From the NCBI GenBank assembly GCA_034770075.1, contig CM068383.1:38273222-38337221 (forward strand): DNA of 64,000 bases. Reading direction: 5' to 3'. Made by a program: the position numbers and the translations under genes. The notes beneath the pieces were generated by a model that ran no database searches, was not told the DNA's origin, and saw nothing but the letters and a program-made list of their open reading frames with translations. Origin of the DNA: Aralia elata (Eukaryota > Streptophyta > Magnoliopsida > Apiales > Araliaceae). Below are positions 11,286 through 24,069 of this stretch, piece by piece; the first letter of the stretch is position 1; each line of letters opens with the position of its first letter.

Positions 11286-12213
11286 AAGAAAATTTACCCA
11301 ATTGCTGGGTATTACCCCAATTGATCGCACCTTTGACCGTCGGTAGGAAAGAGACAGCGACTGGCGGTTCCCATCATTTCCCAGCTGGGTTCGGCCGGCA
11401 CCTCGAGCCGCGTGGTCACGTCGATTGACTCACCGGATTTCTGGAACCCCTGGTCCGTTTGGTTGCCTTTCGGTCGTCGATATCTTTCCCCGCTTCGTCC
11501 ACTGGTCGCTCGCGCTGTCGCCGGCGCACACCTGGCGACTCTCCCTCCCGTCACTCGCTCACGCTCCGTTCGATTGGAAATCTAGGGCGTGCTTTGGTTG
11601 AATTTGATGTGAGGGTTAGATATTTGGGTATGAACTGAATTGAGGGTTTGAGGTTTTGATTTTTGGTTGCTCGGTTCATTCCCAATTCAGTCCACCGATT
11701 GTCCCAACTTAAGAGGAACGGATCCAACCCGGCTCAAGGGAAATGGGTTCACCCGACAAGAAGGGATTTGGGTTCCACTCAATTGGTTTGGCTAAATGAA
11801 TGGGAAGCAGCCCAATAGAAAAATGATAAGGGAATTGGGCCAACCGTAATAAAAGAAATGGGCCATCCTAATAAAAGAAAAGTGACCCAAATTAAATTAA
11901 CCACCTTGTATTTCTAATATTTTAAATTAAATAACTAAATCAATTAATTATTTATTTAAAATATTTATTTTAACCATAATTCTTTATTCGAATTATTTAA
12001 TCCGATAATGATAAAATTATTTATTTAATTACCCCAATTTTCTTGCCAATCAAATGTTAGGGTTAACTCATTAATTTATTCAAACTATTAGTGAGTCCCT
12101 TTTTGGCAAAGAAAATTATTGGACCATGGATCCAATTAAATTCGTAAGATTATATAACTTTCTCATATCAAAATAAATTGATACAAAGTTTAAAAAATTT
12201 CTTGGACATTACA

Positions 12214-12598
12214 GCGGTGCCGTTCGAAGGCCAATTAGTGGCGCTGCGCGCCGTCCCCTGTACTTTGATTTTTAATTTTTTTTATTTTTTAAAGCAATTT
12301 AATGTAGCACTAAAAATCACATAAACCTTAAATGAAGCTTTAAAGAAATGCATGCAATAAAAATAAAGCTAACTAAAAATAAAAGAAACTAAAATAAAAT
12401 AAACGGAAACAATTCAACTTAATTAACAAGAGTTCATTAAAGGATACGGAAATGGGGTTACCTCCCCATCGAGCGCTCGTTTTTAAAGTCGTCGGCTTGA
12501 CTATTCCCTACCTCATTCAATCTGAATGAATCGCAAAATTATTAATTTCATGCCTCCTTTTTATCTTTTCCTTGAACGTTCCAACATTCATGCACAGT
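12214..12598 (-). mobile_element. 3' part of Athila-like element A, between T1 and T2
   Basis: This 385-bp segment is flanked by T1 (12213) and the left TGAGG duplication of T2 (12599-12603). It continues element A from 28023: the end of the gag-like frame runs 12598-12513, followed by a GC-rich hairpin and AT-rich 3' UTR. Element A therefore took two Tekay insertions. Its remaining 3' part and 3' LTR must lie left of T1, outside the window. Confidence 0.75.
12452..12479 (-). other. Post-gag hairpin of element A
   Basis: On the minus strand a palindrome CGAGCGCTCG (12479-12470) is followed by ATGGGG-AGGTAA-CCCCAT (12469-12452). Element B has TTTGGG-AGGCAA-CCCAAA in the equivalent place: other stem bases, pairing kept. 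Confidence 0.65.
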
Positions 12599-13977
12599 TG
12601 AGGTGTGACACCCCCAAATCCAGGTACCTAATTTCCACTTATTTGGTGTTCACTATAACATACATTCACATCTATCTACCCATAATTAAGAACAATTAAA
12701 TAAACTTAAAGAAACATCTGCTCAAAATGGGTTACATCACCAAACTATTAAATAATCAAATCCCAGGTTATCTTAACCTTAATACATCAAATGCGGAATA
12801 AAATAATTTTAAACAAGTCTTGGATACAAATAAATATCAAGTGGATAATAAATCTCTTGCTACTTTGACATCTTGCCCTTGCCTTTCCTCGTGGACAGTT
12901 CGTCCTGGTTTTCTGACTTAGCTGCAATGATTAATGCAAGAGTGAGCAAACAATTGCTCACAAGTACGATAACAATAATGTTTAAATGAAATCGATTTCA
13001 ACTGAGGAATAATAATTTTCTGAATCTCGGTCAATAAATGATCAAAGTCTAAAAGCTCATTTGAATGCTCGATTCAAAGAAAAAATAGATTTCAAGATTT
13101 AGAAATTATATCTGAGGGTCACATGACCTCGAACTATGTCCTAGGTTAACAAGTATTTCTACAGGAACCTTTAACAGTCATATAGACTATGGACCAACAT
13201 CTCGTACTCAGGGGGATCAGCCCTTTGTACAATGTATTGTGCACAAACATTTTAACGCTGTCGCGTAAATAATCCCCTATATAAGGGTTGCTCATCTCAG
13301 TTTATCGTCTGAATCCGTACCAAAGGGAACTTGGCTTGGAACAAGTATAGAAAATATTCTAAGTCTTTGAAACGCTCATCAACTAAGGACTAGCTGATTC
13401 AATAAGGGTTTGCTAGTCTAGTTCATCAATAGAGTTTGTTCAATAGAACTATACTCTAAATTTGAATAACAACAATGATTGGAATAAAGCTTAAGTACGT
13501 AGCATGATAGTAACCTTGCTTGAATATCAATAAGCTAAGGTCATAAGCATGCTCAATATAAATGAACTTGCATTGAATAAATTAACAAGTTAAAAGGAAA
13601 GAATAACTTGCTATAAGTAATTTTAAAGTTTAAGGAAGGAAAACTTGCTCAACGTAAAAGTAATAAGTTGAGATAAGGAACTTGCCTCAAGCGTAGATTA
13701 TAAATTTAAGTAATTCACGATCCTTAAACAACCTATACATTTAATTATAAAATGGTAACATAATTAGTCACAAGACTAAAAGTATTATAGGTTTGCTCTT
13801 TATCTCATTTTATTATAATATCTCATTTAGCATACTATAACAAACAAGTATCAACCATCTTGAAATTTCATTAATCACTTAATACATTAATATAAGTTTA
13901 ATTCTGTATCATAACTTCCAAGAAAAGAAAACAAAATAATAATAACAATAAATTTTTTTTTTTTTACAACAGTGATT

Positions 13978-14102
13978 CTCGCCGGGGCGAGAATTCCCTG
14001 AACAAAACTCTCGCCGGGGCGAGAATTCACTATACAAAAAGCTCGCCGGGGCGAGACTTCACCGGGGCGAAGATTCCTTTGCATTTTTCTCTCCGGGGCG
14101 AG
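13978..14102. repeat. Array of CTCGCCGGGGCGAG palindromes in T2 3' LTR
   Basis: Copies at 13978-13991, 14010-14023 and 14042-14055 are exact; those at about 14060-14072 and 14089-14102 are degenerate. Each is a 6-bp inverted repeat (CTCGCC/GGCGAG) in AT-rich DNA. The 5' LTR has four copies (26513-26611). Confidence 0.75.
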
Positions 14103-14973
14103 AGACTCGGCAGTCGTCTTCCCCAGCTCGCGAACAGTGAAAACTTAGGCCAAATTTGGCCAAAATTTTTCGAATTCTACCATCCAGTAAACAAATTAAA
14201 TATACCCAGACATCATATATGATACAAAACATTTACCCAACATGTTTCTAACCAATCTAAGCATTATAAAACACATAATCAACCAATTTAAAACCAAAAA
14301 TTCACTGTTAAAACCAAATATTCAAGTTTTAACCATTCTCATGAAATTAAACACTGTAACTTCATCTTTCAACCAATTAAAACCATTCTTCTTGCATTAT
14401 TCTTGTTTTTCATCATACAATCATAAACAATTATTAATTCACCGATTAATAACCAAATTGAATCATCAATTTTCATACAAATATGCCATACATGAAATAA
14501 AGCTCTATAAAACTAAGAACTCAATTCTAAAGCATGTCTTCATGAATTAATACTTCTAAATTAATTATTATTCATCATGTAATCATCTAACACATGATTA
14601 CTATCAAATACACCAAGTAATTCATGTTTTAAGCAAGTAAATTTTATACAGAGAACTAAAATAATGAAATACAGGAAAGAACTTAAAAAGGATTATACCT
14701 TCAATTGTTTAGAAAATTTGATTAAACTTCCTTGCTTGAATTCTTACTCCAATCTCCAAGCTTTTCTCACAATTTCTCTCTTTTCTCTCAACTCTCAAAT
14801 TCACAGAGTTCTCTCAATTCTAACTCTCTCAATACTCTGTTCTTTGCTCTTCTTTCTTTTCTTTCTTAACTGACGTAGTTTTAGAAAAATAAAACTGATA
14901 AAAAAAATAAAAACTGATAATTAATATAATAACGTATAATCTAAATTTAATCCATCAGTTTAAAATTTCAAAA

Positions 14974-15122
14974 GCCATAAGGCTATGTTTGGCAATTACA
15001 AAATAAAATAACCCATTATTCTAACTAAAGGTCTTAAGGCCTTGTTTGGTAAAACACAAATAAAATAATCCATTATTTCCAAACAAAAGTCATAGGGCCT
15101 TGTTTGGTAAAACTGAATTAAA
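14974..15122. repeat. U3 tandem repeat of T2 LTR
   Basis: Two full and one partial copy of a unit near 58 bp, each beginning with a variant of TAAGGCCTTGTTTGGTAAAAC. Repeats upstream of the transcribed region often act as enhancers in plant LTRs (inference). The same repeats are in the 5' LTR at about 27480-27630. Confidence 0.55.
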
Positions 15123-15514
15123 CACTTTCTCATTTATTTTAATAAATCACCATAACATATAGTTTTAAAATGTCACACTTCTAATTTAATTGAACTTATT
15201 ATTAAATAAATTCAATTAAACCTTATTAACTAAATTAATAACTTATTTAACAAATAACAATAATACCAAATAAATTCTCTTATTCAAATAAATCATTTAT
15301 TCAAATAAACCTTTGCATCATCTAATTTAATTATTAAATTAAATTAGAATAATCATAACAAATCACATTCAAATAACATTTAACATTATTAAACTTAACA
15401 TATACCCATTCCACAAAAACTTAATAAATTATTATTTAGCTCAATAAATTAATAAAAATATTTATATAATTCAATAAATATTTTTATTCAATCACAAAAA
15501 TTGTATTCGTTACA

Positions 15515-15612
15515 TCTTTCCCTCCTTAAAAGGATTCTGTCCCCAGAATCACAACGCAATTAAATCGTCTGTTACATTCTCCCTTCCTTACAAAGATTCT
15601 GTCCCCAGAATC
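15515..15612 (-). other. Polypurine tract and duplicated hairpin of T2
   Basis: The minus strand has TTTAAGGAGGGAAAGA (15530-15515) before the LTR. Next to it is a hairpin GATTCTG-GGGA-CAGAATC (15533-15550). The whole block is repeated about 62 bp away, with a second purine-rich tract (about 15575-15590) and a second hairpin (15595-15612). Confidence 0.7.
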
Positions 15613-15624
15613 GCAATATAAAGA

Positions 15625-18600
15625 TTAAGCACATAATTGAGGAAAATTTTGCATCATTTGCTCTTCGAGTTCCCACGTTGCTTCTTCAGCACTGTGGTTC
15701 CTCCAGATTACCTTAACGAAAGGTATCACTTTATTTCTAAGAACTTGCTCCTTCCTGTCCACTATCTGAACAGGTATCTCTTCATAAGACCAATCTTTCT
15801 CAAACTGTATTGGTTCATACTCTATTACATGTTTATAATCAGACTTATACGGTCGTAGCACCGATATGTGGAATACATTATGAATGTGGCCTAACTCAGG
15901 AGGTAAAGCTACCTCATAAGCTACCTCACCCACCCGTTTCAACACTTCAAAGGGTCCAATGAATCGCGGACTCAACTTACCCTTTTTACCAAATCTGATT
16001 TTTCCCTTCCAGGGAGATACTTTGAGGAACACAAAGCTCCCGACTTCAAATTCGCGATTTTGTCTGTGTTGATCAGCATACTTCTTCTGTCTGTCTTGAG
16101 CGGCTATTAGTCTGGCTCTTATCATCTTGACAATTTCAACAATTTGTTGTACCAGCTCGGGTCCCAATAGTCATCGTTCACTAACCTCATCCCAGCATAA
16201 TGGAGTTCTGCATTTCCTTCCATACAATGCTTCGTAGGGCGGCATGCCGATACTAGCGTGATGACTATTGTTGTAAGCAAACTCGACCAGAGGTAAATGA
16301 TCATCCCAATTGCCTTTAAAATCCATGACGCACGCCCGAAGCATATCCTCCAACTTCTGAATTGTTCTTTCGCTCTGGCCATCGGTTTGAGGATGATAGG
16401 CTGTACTCATTCTCAACTGCGTTCCCAAACAAGCTTGCAAACTCCTCCAAAATTTTGATGTGAATCGTGGATCTCTGTCTGACACAATTGATACTGGAAC
16501 ACCGTGCCTCGAAATAATTTCATTGACATATAACTTCGCCAGCTGATCCAAAGTAAATCTGATTTTAATCGGCAAGAAATGCGCTGATTTTGTCAATCTG
16601 TCAACTATAACCCATATTGCGTCATAACCCTTCTGAGTAGTCGGAAACCCTACCACAAAGTCCATTGTGATATGCTCCCACTTCCATTCGGGTATCTCCA
16701 AGGGCTGTAGCAAATCACTTGGTCGTTGATGCTCCGCTTTAACTCTCTGACAAGTGACACACTTCGCAACACACTCGGCAACCTCTCTTTTCATATTTGG
16801 CCACCAAAAATGTTGGCGAAGATCCTGGTACATTTTTGTACTTCCCGGGTGAATCGAAAATCTTGAACTGTGAGCTTCGTTCAAAATCTCTTCTCTGATC
16901 TCTGGCACTGACGGAACCCAGACTCTGCCCTCAAATCTCAGCATTCCTTCGGTATCGATTTTATATTTGAGCTCTTCACCTTCAAGCACTCTTTTCCGTA
17001 TATTAATACACTCCTCATCCTTGAGTTGCGCTTCCTTGACTTTTTCCACCAAAGTTGGTTGAGTTTCCATCTGGAAAAATTTTTCATCAGGCTCTGCCAG
17101 ATTCTTCACCTCTAACTCCAATTTAGCCATTTCTGCTACGAGTTTCTCCTGAGCAATTAACAAGAATAGTTTCTCCCGACCTTTTCTACTCAAAGCGTCG
17201 GCAACCACATTAGCCTTTTCCGGATGGTATAGAATTTCACAATCATAGTCTTTGATCAATTCTATCCATCTCCTCTGTCGCATATTCAAATCCTTCTGTG
17301 TAAAAATATACTTCAGACTTTTATGGTCTGTATATATTTCACACTTCTCCCCATAGAGATAGTGCCTCCAGATTTTCAAAGCAAACACCACGGCTGCTAA
17401 CCCCAAATCATGGGTCGGATACCCTTTTTCATAATCTTTTAGTTGGTGTGATGCATATGCAATAACCTTTCCATTCTGCATCAACACACAACCAAGTCCT
17501 TTATGTGATGCGTCACTGTACACCACAAAATTTCCTGTATCATCTAGTAAAGACAACACAGGTGCCGAACTTAGTCTCTTCTTCAGTTCTTGGAAACTCT
17601 CTTCGCACTTCTCTGTCCAAACAAACTTCACCGACTTTCTTGTTAAATTTGTCAACGGAGTGGCGATCCTGGAAAAATCTTGAATAAAACGCGTGTAGTA
17701 TCCTGCCAAACCAAGGAAACTCCTCACTTCTGACGGTGTCTTCGGCTGATCCCAGTTCATTACAGCCTCGACTTTTGCTGGATCCACCGAAATCCCGTCT
17801 TTATCAATAACATGTCCAAGCAATTCAACACGCTCCAACCAAAATTCGCACTTTGAAAATTTTGCATACAATTTCTCCTTCCTTAACGCCTCCAACGTCA
17901 CCCTTAAATGTTCCACGTGTTCTTCTTGGGTTTTGGAGTAAACCAAAATGTCGTCTATGAATACCACCACAAACTTATCCAAAAATGGTTTGAACACCCT
18001 ATTCATTAAGTCCATGAATGCTGCAGGCGCATTCGTTAAACCAAATGACATAACCAAAAACTCATAGTGACCATATCTAGTTCGAAATGCCGTCTTTGGT
18101 ATGTCTTCCTTTCTCACCTTCGACTGATGGTATCCACTTCGCAGATCTATCTTCGAAAAATATCTTGCTCCCTTCAATTGGTCAAACAGGTCATCGATTC
18201 TTGGCAACGGGTACTTGTTTTTGATCGTGACCTTGTTCAATTCTCTATAATCAATGCAAAGACGCATTGATCCATACTTCTTCTTAACAAACAATACTGG
18301 CGCTCCCCATGGCGAAACGCTCGGTTGAATATACTTCTTATCTAGCAACTCTTGCAATTGCACCATCAACTCCTTCATCTCTACCGGAGCCATTCTATAT
18401 GGGGCTTTTGATATAGGGGCTGTACCCGGTGCTAAATCAATTACAAACTCGATTTCCCTATCTGGCGGTAATCCTGGCAAATCATCAGGAAACACGTCCG
18501 CAAAATCCCTTACTACCGGTATCTCCTCCAGCTTCACACTCACCTTCCTGGTATCGACTATGTAGGCTAGATATCCTACACATCCTTGTCTCAACATCTT

Positions 18601-18726
18601 TCTGGCCTGCATCATCGTCAGACAACTCGTTTGTCTAGGCGACTTGCTGCCATAAAACACTACCTTTGACGGAGTCATAAGGTTCACACACTTCTTTTGA
18701 TAATCAATAACTGCCCCATGGTTAAA
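15625..18726 (-). pseudogene. T2 pol: end of protease linker, RT, RNase H, integrase
   Basis: This is the second part of the T2 polyprotein; the first is 22381-23775 across the solo LTR. The frame continues exactly from codon end 22381 to 18726. In order: protease-RT linker; RT with LRSGYHQ and FIDD; RNase H with SDASHKG and TDHKS; integrase with a zinc finger (HSSRFSIH ... CVTCQ) and DDE-core segments MDFVVG, VSDRD and TDGQSERTIQ; then the chromodomain-like tail. The only stop is TGA at 16171-16173, where T1 and T3 have Arg (RRLLG), a CGA-to-TGA type change. The final stop is at 15625-15627. Together with the first part it counts 1499 codons, normal for a Tekay polyprotein. Sequence from about 18732 to 18792 is LTR, not pol. 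Confidence 0.9.
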
Positions 18727-18731
18727 CAACC

Positions 18732-21700
18732 TGTGACGCCCCCAAATTCGGGTCTCCAAATACCCGGATCCGGTCATCACGATCAAATACAAACATTCAC
18801 CTCTAACAACATATGATAACTAAAATGCGGAATATAATAAACATACGTTGTTCATTACAATGGTGTTACTAGTCCCAAAATACGAAAACCTTAACACTTA
18901 TACAAATCCATACCTTAAATAAAAGGTTAGGGTTTTAATTACATTAACAGAAATTAACTATATGTAAGTTTAAAATCTGCTACATGAAGTCTATCACTTC
19001 ATCTTTTCTTTTCCTTTGTTCTTCCCTGACGTCTCGGGTTTAGCTGCAATAAAGTCATGATATAGCAAGAATGAGCAACGAGTTTGCTCAGCAAGTTTAA
19101 AGTACAACAATAAGGATATATCATGATGAATGGAATATAGAAAGAGAATTCAACAATTATCAGAAGCAAGGATAATAAATGCTTTTAGAACAAATGATAG
19201 TCAAGTAGACTTTGAACAATAACTTCCAAAGGAGTCAATAGCTGGTTGACCCTCTGGTTACTGGCTACAGAATAAGTACTTGAGGGGATCAGCCTCGCGT
19301 ACGCTATGTATATGCATAACATTTAACTCTGCTATTTGTACCTTATTTACGGTACATGGGATACTCCCCTATAATAAAGGGGTGTTCATACAGTCTAAGA
19401 ATCCTTACCCTCGATTGGTTCGGATAGCTTTTATAAATTTTCACATACTTGTCTGACCGAACAAAGGTTCAGACTTAATTATGAATAGTTCTTAAATCTC
19501 GGAACTTTAATAAATGTACGAATTCAAATGCACGAGTGCGAATGTCAATAAATACATAGAAGTGGAATCATTTTAAAAGTAATTAGACCACTTAAAGCAT
19601 GCTTGGAGATAAGATTCAAGCTTAAAGAATAACTTGCAACAATATATATATATACCTTTTTGCACGAATTAAAATAGTGCATAAGGTTTAGAAATTTGCT
19701 CAATGTAAAAGTTAAGTAAGGAAGAACTTGCATTCAATATACTGAAAGAATGAAGTTAGGGAACTTGCAATAATGTAAGAAGTTTAGGGTTAGGAACTTG
19801 CCTGTTTGCTCAGCTACAATTTAAATCTTAGCTTTAATTACTTGACCTTGGATAACCTATCAGTTGGTAGAGTTGGTTTATCCATTAGCATTGCGTAATT
19901 GTACCCACTTATACTATTTATTTAGCCGATAAACAATTCACCGAATACATTTAATTACTACCTAGCCACCAGCTAAACAGAATTTAATTTTAATGGCCTC
20001 TAGCTATTATTAAAAATAAACAATAGTTAATCATGGTTGCCTATCGTTTGAGTACCCTTCTAAATGTGGGTTAAAATTTCTTATTTATTAGTTACAAAAT
20101 AATTAATAAATTTAACATGATTTGATAACAACTAAATAGTAGTTGATCTCTTACTTAATCTTTTATTTACTTAATTACTATTTACCATAAGGGTAATTGA
20201 GTAATTATTACACTTGGTTCCTTATTCAACAATAATTAAATATTCAATGTATAAATTCTACACACACTTAATTATTATTAAATATTTATTGAATAATTAT
20301 TGAGTGCTTGTTATCTTTATTTATTAAGGGCCACAGATAATTAACTTATTAATCTCACCCATACTTAATCATTATTTCATTAATGATTAAGTAATTATTA
20401 TTCTTATTAGCTATATTCATACCTAATTATTATTAATCAAATAATAATTAGATATTTATTATCTTTATCTATTATTTAGGAATAAATAATAAATAATTAA
20501 CTTATTAATTTTATCCATACTTGGTTATTATTTAATAGTAGTTAAACAATAATCAAATATTTATTAGCTTTATTTATTATTAAATAATAACCAACTATCT
20601 TTATTTATTATTAAATAATAACCAACTATCTTTATTTATTATTTATTAATAAATAATTATCTCATTGACCTTATTAATAATATAGACAGTTAATAAATAA
20701 TCATTGGTTTGTTGTTACCCGTTGGCCCAACAATCCCTACCAAAAGCTGGGTTCGATTTCCAGCCATACCAATCACAATAAGGAAAATTTCCAACGATGT
20801 ATTGACGGGATGCTTACTACTAAATGAACAAGGTTGGTTCAGGCATTACAGCGAACACCTACTGGGCATTTAAAATTCGGAATTTGCCTAGTCTTATGAT
20901 GTTCAAGGCTGCCGAACCTTATGGTTCTTAGCATACAGAGGCTCAACAACAATAGCACAACCCAAGAAATTACCAAAAACCATTAACCCAATACAGAGAA
21001 ATCATTAACCCAATACAGAGGAAAATTACTTCCAATATAGAGAACAATTAATTCCAGTATATAGAAACAGATACCCCAGCACAGAGGAAAGTTTCAATCC
21101 AATACAATACATACAGTCGACAATATCAAACAAGTATGGAAAAAAATTCATAAAAAACCCAATAGGAACCATCACAGTGGTTCGATAACCCTATGGCTAT
21201 ACCTCAATGTGGTGCGGACGACCGCCCTCCTTCTTCGTCCAAAGTAGTTGACAAAATCGGACATTCACAGCTAGCGACTAACTTTCCCCTGGCTCTCTCT
21301 CAAAAATTTATAAATTGGGACTTACAAACAAAGGAAAATCGGCAGCTTGGCTAATTTGGAACTCATCAGCTCTGCAGTTCGATTTAGGGTTTGGGGAGGT
21401 TCACTTTATAGTGAAATTTTTATCCAAATTAACTGGGTATTACCCCAATTAATTCCTCAAGGACCGTCGGTAGGAGAGAGTGGCTATCAATAGGCTGTCT
21501 GTGTCAAGCCCATCCAGTTCCAGCGTGACTTGCCGGCGGAGCCTCGAGCCGCGTACTCCCGTCGACTTGGTCGTTCGACGCCTAAATCCCCTGGTCCCTT
21601 CTGCCGACGCTTGGTCCTTGCCCGCTCCCAGTCGTGCCGTCCCTTCACGTCTTCTCGTCGACCGACGCTCGTCTGGCGTGGTCCGTCTCCTCTGCCCCCG

Positions 21701-22380
21701 TCTCGTCTGATTGAGAGATTGAAGGGTTGGGTCTGTGCTGGGTCTAGGGCTAAGATCTTCCCCAATTCGATTTGAGAGGCTCGCTTGGTTTATCTGGTGT
21801 GAGGGTTGTGAGTGATTGGCTCGGCTGAACCCCTCAAATTGGGTGTGCCAATTGGGTTTTCCCCAACCCGTAGCAACTGACCCAACCTGACCGGATCAAG
21901 GATGGTTTTAAGGGAATGGGCTTGACTTGTGCCGGTTGAAACAAATGGAGAATCAGCCCAATTAGGAAAATAAAAGGGTATTGGGCTCAGCTTAACAAGG
22001 TGGAAATTGGGCCAGTCTAATTTAATTTATCCACATTGTATTTCTAATATTTTAAATTTAACAGCTAAACCCATTAATTATTCATTTAACATATTTAATA
22101 TAACCATAATTCTTTATTTGAATTATTTAAATCCGATAATGATAAATTTATTTATTAATTTCCCAATTTCTTGCAAATAAATTCTTAGGCTTAACTCACT
22201 AATTATTTAACCCATCAGTGAGTCCCTTTAATGCACATAAAAATTATTTGGACCATATAGTTATCTAATTAAATACGATTATTACATGGATCCAATTTAA
22301 ATTCACAATTTATATATATAAAATGAATTTATTTATTAAAATAAATTTGATAAAATGTTTAAAATTTTCTGGTCCTCACA
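18732..22380 (-). mobile_element. Solo LTR of the T1 family inside T2 gag-pol
   Basis: It begins TGTGACGCCCCC, resembles the T1 LTR over its whole 3649 bp, and ends CCTCACA. Direct repeats CAACC flank it at 18727-18731 and 22381-22385. No interior is present, so a full element inserted and was then reduced by LTR-LTR recombination. It carries the family features: acceptor TTGCAG (19044), stem-loop (19072-19090), AACTTGC motifs (19627-19800), AT-rich array and a TATA box near 21414. A (TA)n run lies near 19641-19652. GC-rich U3 (about 21480-21775) produces spurious small frames. Confidence 0.93.
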
Positions 22381-23775
22381 CAACCAATCTATTCCCAGAA
22401 TGACGTCAAACTCCCCAAGACGAATTGGGATCAAGTTGACAGTCATCACATGACCCTTAATATCTACCTGACAGTTTTTGTGGACAAACTTAACAGGAAT
22501 CACCTCCCTATTCGCAATTTTTATATTCATAGGGTAATCTAATTCTTCCTGAGGTAACTCTAATTTCTTAGCAAAATCATCGGATATAAATGAGCAAGTA
22601 GCACCAGAGTCAAACAATATATAAGCATTAACATTATTGATTGGAATGATACCTGACACTACATCATTTGATTGCATAGCATCCTGCACCGTCATATTGA
22701 ACGTTCGAGCGGTAGGTCGGTTGGGCTGTGCCGGTCCTGTGATAGTAAGATTGCCACCACCGCTGTTTCCTTTTCCTGCACTGGCTCCACCTGTAGTTGC
22801 TTTCTTAGGACAGTCTCGGGCAAAGTGATCCTTCGACCCGCAAATGAAACATGCTCCTTTCTTCGGATTAGGGCAATTTGGTGAAATATGACCCTTGTGT
22901 CTACAGTTGAAGCATACCCTCTTACCCTTCAAACAAGCACCCATATGGCTCTTTCCATAGTTGCTGCACACCTCCACCTTCTTCTTCTGATTACCCTGCT
23001 GACTTCCCGCAGAGTTACTATCATTCCATTTCCTCTTCTGATTACTGCCCCTATGGCTACCACTTGCCTTGTTTTCACTTTCATTCTTCTTCTTCCTCTG
23101 CTCCTGATTGTACTTGGATAACGCATCACTGCCTCCTTCAGCGATAATTGCCTTTTCTAACACCGCCGCAAATGAGTTCAGTTGAAACAACGAAACTCGA
23201 CCATATAACCAGGGCTTCAATCCCTGCTCAAATCTCCTAGCCTTTCGCTCATCCGTGTTGACTTGGTATGGCGCAAACCTCGCCAACTCGTTGAATTTTG
23301 CTGCATACTCAGGTACCGTCATATTACCTTGCTTCAGCTCTAGAAACTGCACCCCCATCTGATCCTGAGCACTTGCCGGAAAGTAAGTCTCGAAAAACAT
23401 CTCCTTAAATCGCTCCCACGGAATAATCCCTTGCCCACCTCGGGTCTGATTAGCTTGCCACCAGTAGCTAGCTTCTGACTTCAGCATAAAGGTTGCAAAT
23501 GCCGTCTTCTGGTCCTCATTGACCCTAGCGACATCAAACACCTTCTCCATCTCCATGACCCAGGTTTGTGCCTCGATCGGATTCATAGAGCCGTGATATT
23601 CCGGAGGTCCGACAGCCTTGAAATCTTTAAAAGTCGTAGCCTGAGCTTGGGGTTGATTCGCGAATGCTCCAGTTAATAGATTCACTAACTGCTGCATTGG
23701 GTTAGTGTTAGCTTCTTCGTTGTTTGTACATCCCTCAGGAGTTTGTTGACGGGTTGGTTGTCTTCTTGGCGGCAT
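22381..23775 (-). pseudogene. T2 gag and protease (first part of the polyprotein)
   Basis: I place the start at MPPRRQPTRQ (23775) rather than the upstream Met at 23826, because gag of T1 starts with the same MPPR. In order: retrotransposon gag domain (LKSEASYWWQAN, LKQGNMTVPEY); three zinc knuckles, the first lacking its second Cys (CSNYGKSHMGAC), the others canonical (CFNCRHKGHISPNC, CFICGSKDHFARDC); and a protease with intact ILFDSGATCSF. The frame is cut by the solo LTR within the codons for ...DWL, at 22381. Gag itself has no stop and could still be made, with a short tail read from the LTR. Gag coats the RNA and forms the particle; protease cleaves the polyprotein. Confidence 0.88.
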
Positions 23776-24069
23776 CTTACTGTTAAAAATTCGCGCTATT
23801 AGATTATTATTCAATTGCTTAAACATTTAAGTCTTAACTTAAACATTTATAGACAATACTTAAACACATAACACATCTGATAAACTTTCACATTTTATTC
23901 ATTTACTGCTTCAAAACATAATAGGAATAGCATCGTGGTTATTTACATCAAATCATCTATCCTGAAATCACAAAGTTCCAGGATTACATCATTATTCTAT
24001 CCCATTATATAAACTGGGATTAACAACGTAATAACTCATAAATTTCATAATAACACAACTAATCACAAT

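Larger units (their letters stand above)
1..12213 (-). mobile_element. Tekay/Del-like Ty3/gypsy retrotransposon T1 (left end outside window)
   Basis: Two long direct repeats, 1-2357 and 8434-12213, bracket a minus-strand interior holding, in transcription order, a primer site, an accessory coiled-coil ORF, gag, protease, RT, RNase H, integrase and a polypurine tract. Protease-RT-RNase H-integrase order defines Ty3/gypsy. The chromodomain-like tail after integrase, LTRs near 3.8 kb and an initiator-Met-type primer site fit the Tekay/Del chromovirus clade. Position 1 of the window aligns with 9836 in the other LTR, so about 1.4 kb of the 3' LTR is missing at the left edge. The right flank starts GCGGT at 12214, the expected target duplication; its partner lies outside. 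The coding frame carries six stops, so T1 is not autonomous. Confidence 0.9.
8434..12213 (-). repeat. 5' LTR of T1 (3780 bp)
   Basis: In plus orientation it begins TGTGACGCCCCC and ends CATTACA, a TG...CA pair. It abuts the primer site on its left. U3 is at the right (12213 down to the TATA box at 11278-11285); R and U5 fill the rest. Marked internal features are the AT-rich tandem array (about 9900-10350), a conserved stem-loop (8774-8792), iterated AACTTGC motifs (9360-9480) and a candidate intron (8745-9474). The GC-rich U3 block (about 11310-11560) gives small spurious reading frames. Confidence 0.92.
12604..15514 (-). repeat. 3' LTR of T2 (2911 bp)
   Basis: It begins TGTGACACCCCC and ends CGTTACA in plus orientation. 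It shares its first bases, the candidate acceptor (TTGCAG at 12922), the stem-loop and the AACTTGC motifs (13510-13690) with the T1 family, but is otherwise a different LTR. It holds an array of GC-rich palindromes (13978-14102) and U3 repeats (about 14974-15122). Confidence 0.92.

Noticed and set aside
14242..14873. Two plus-strand frames repeated at 26751-27382
   Set aside because: They lie within T2 LTRs opposite to the element's transcription; near-identity is explained by LTR duplication.
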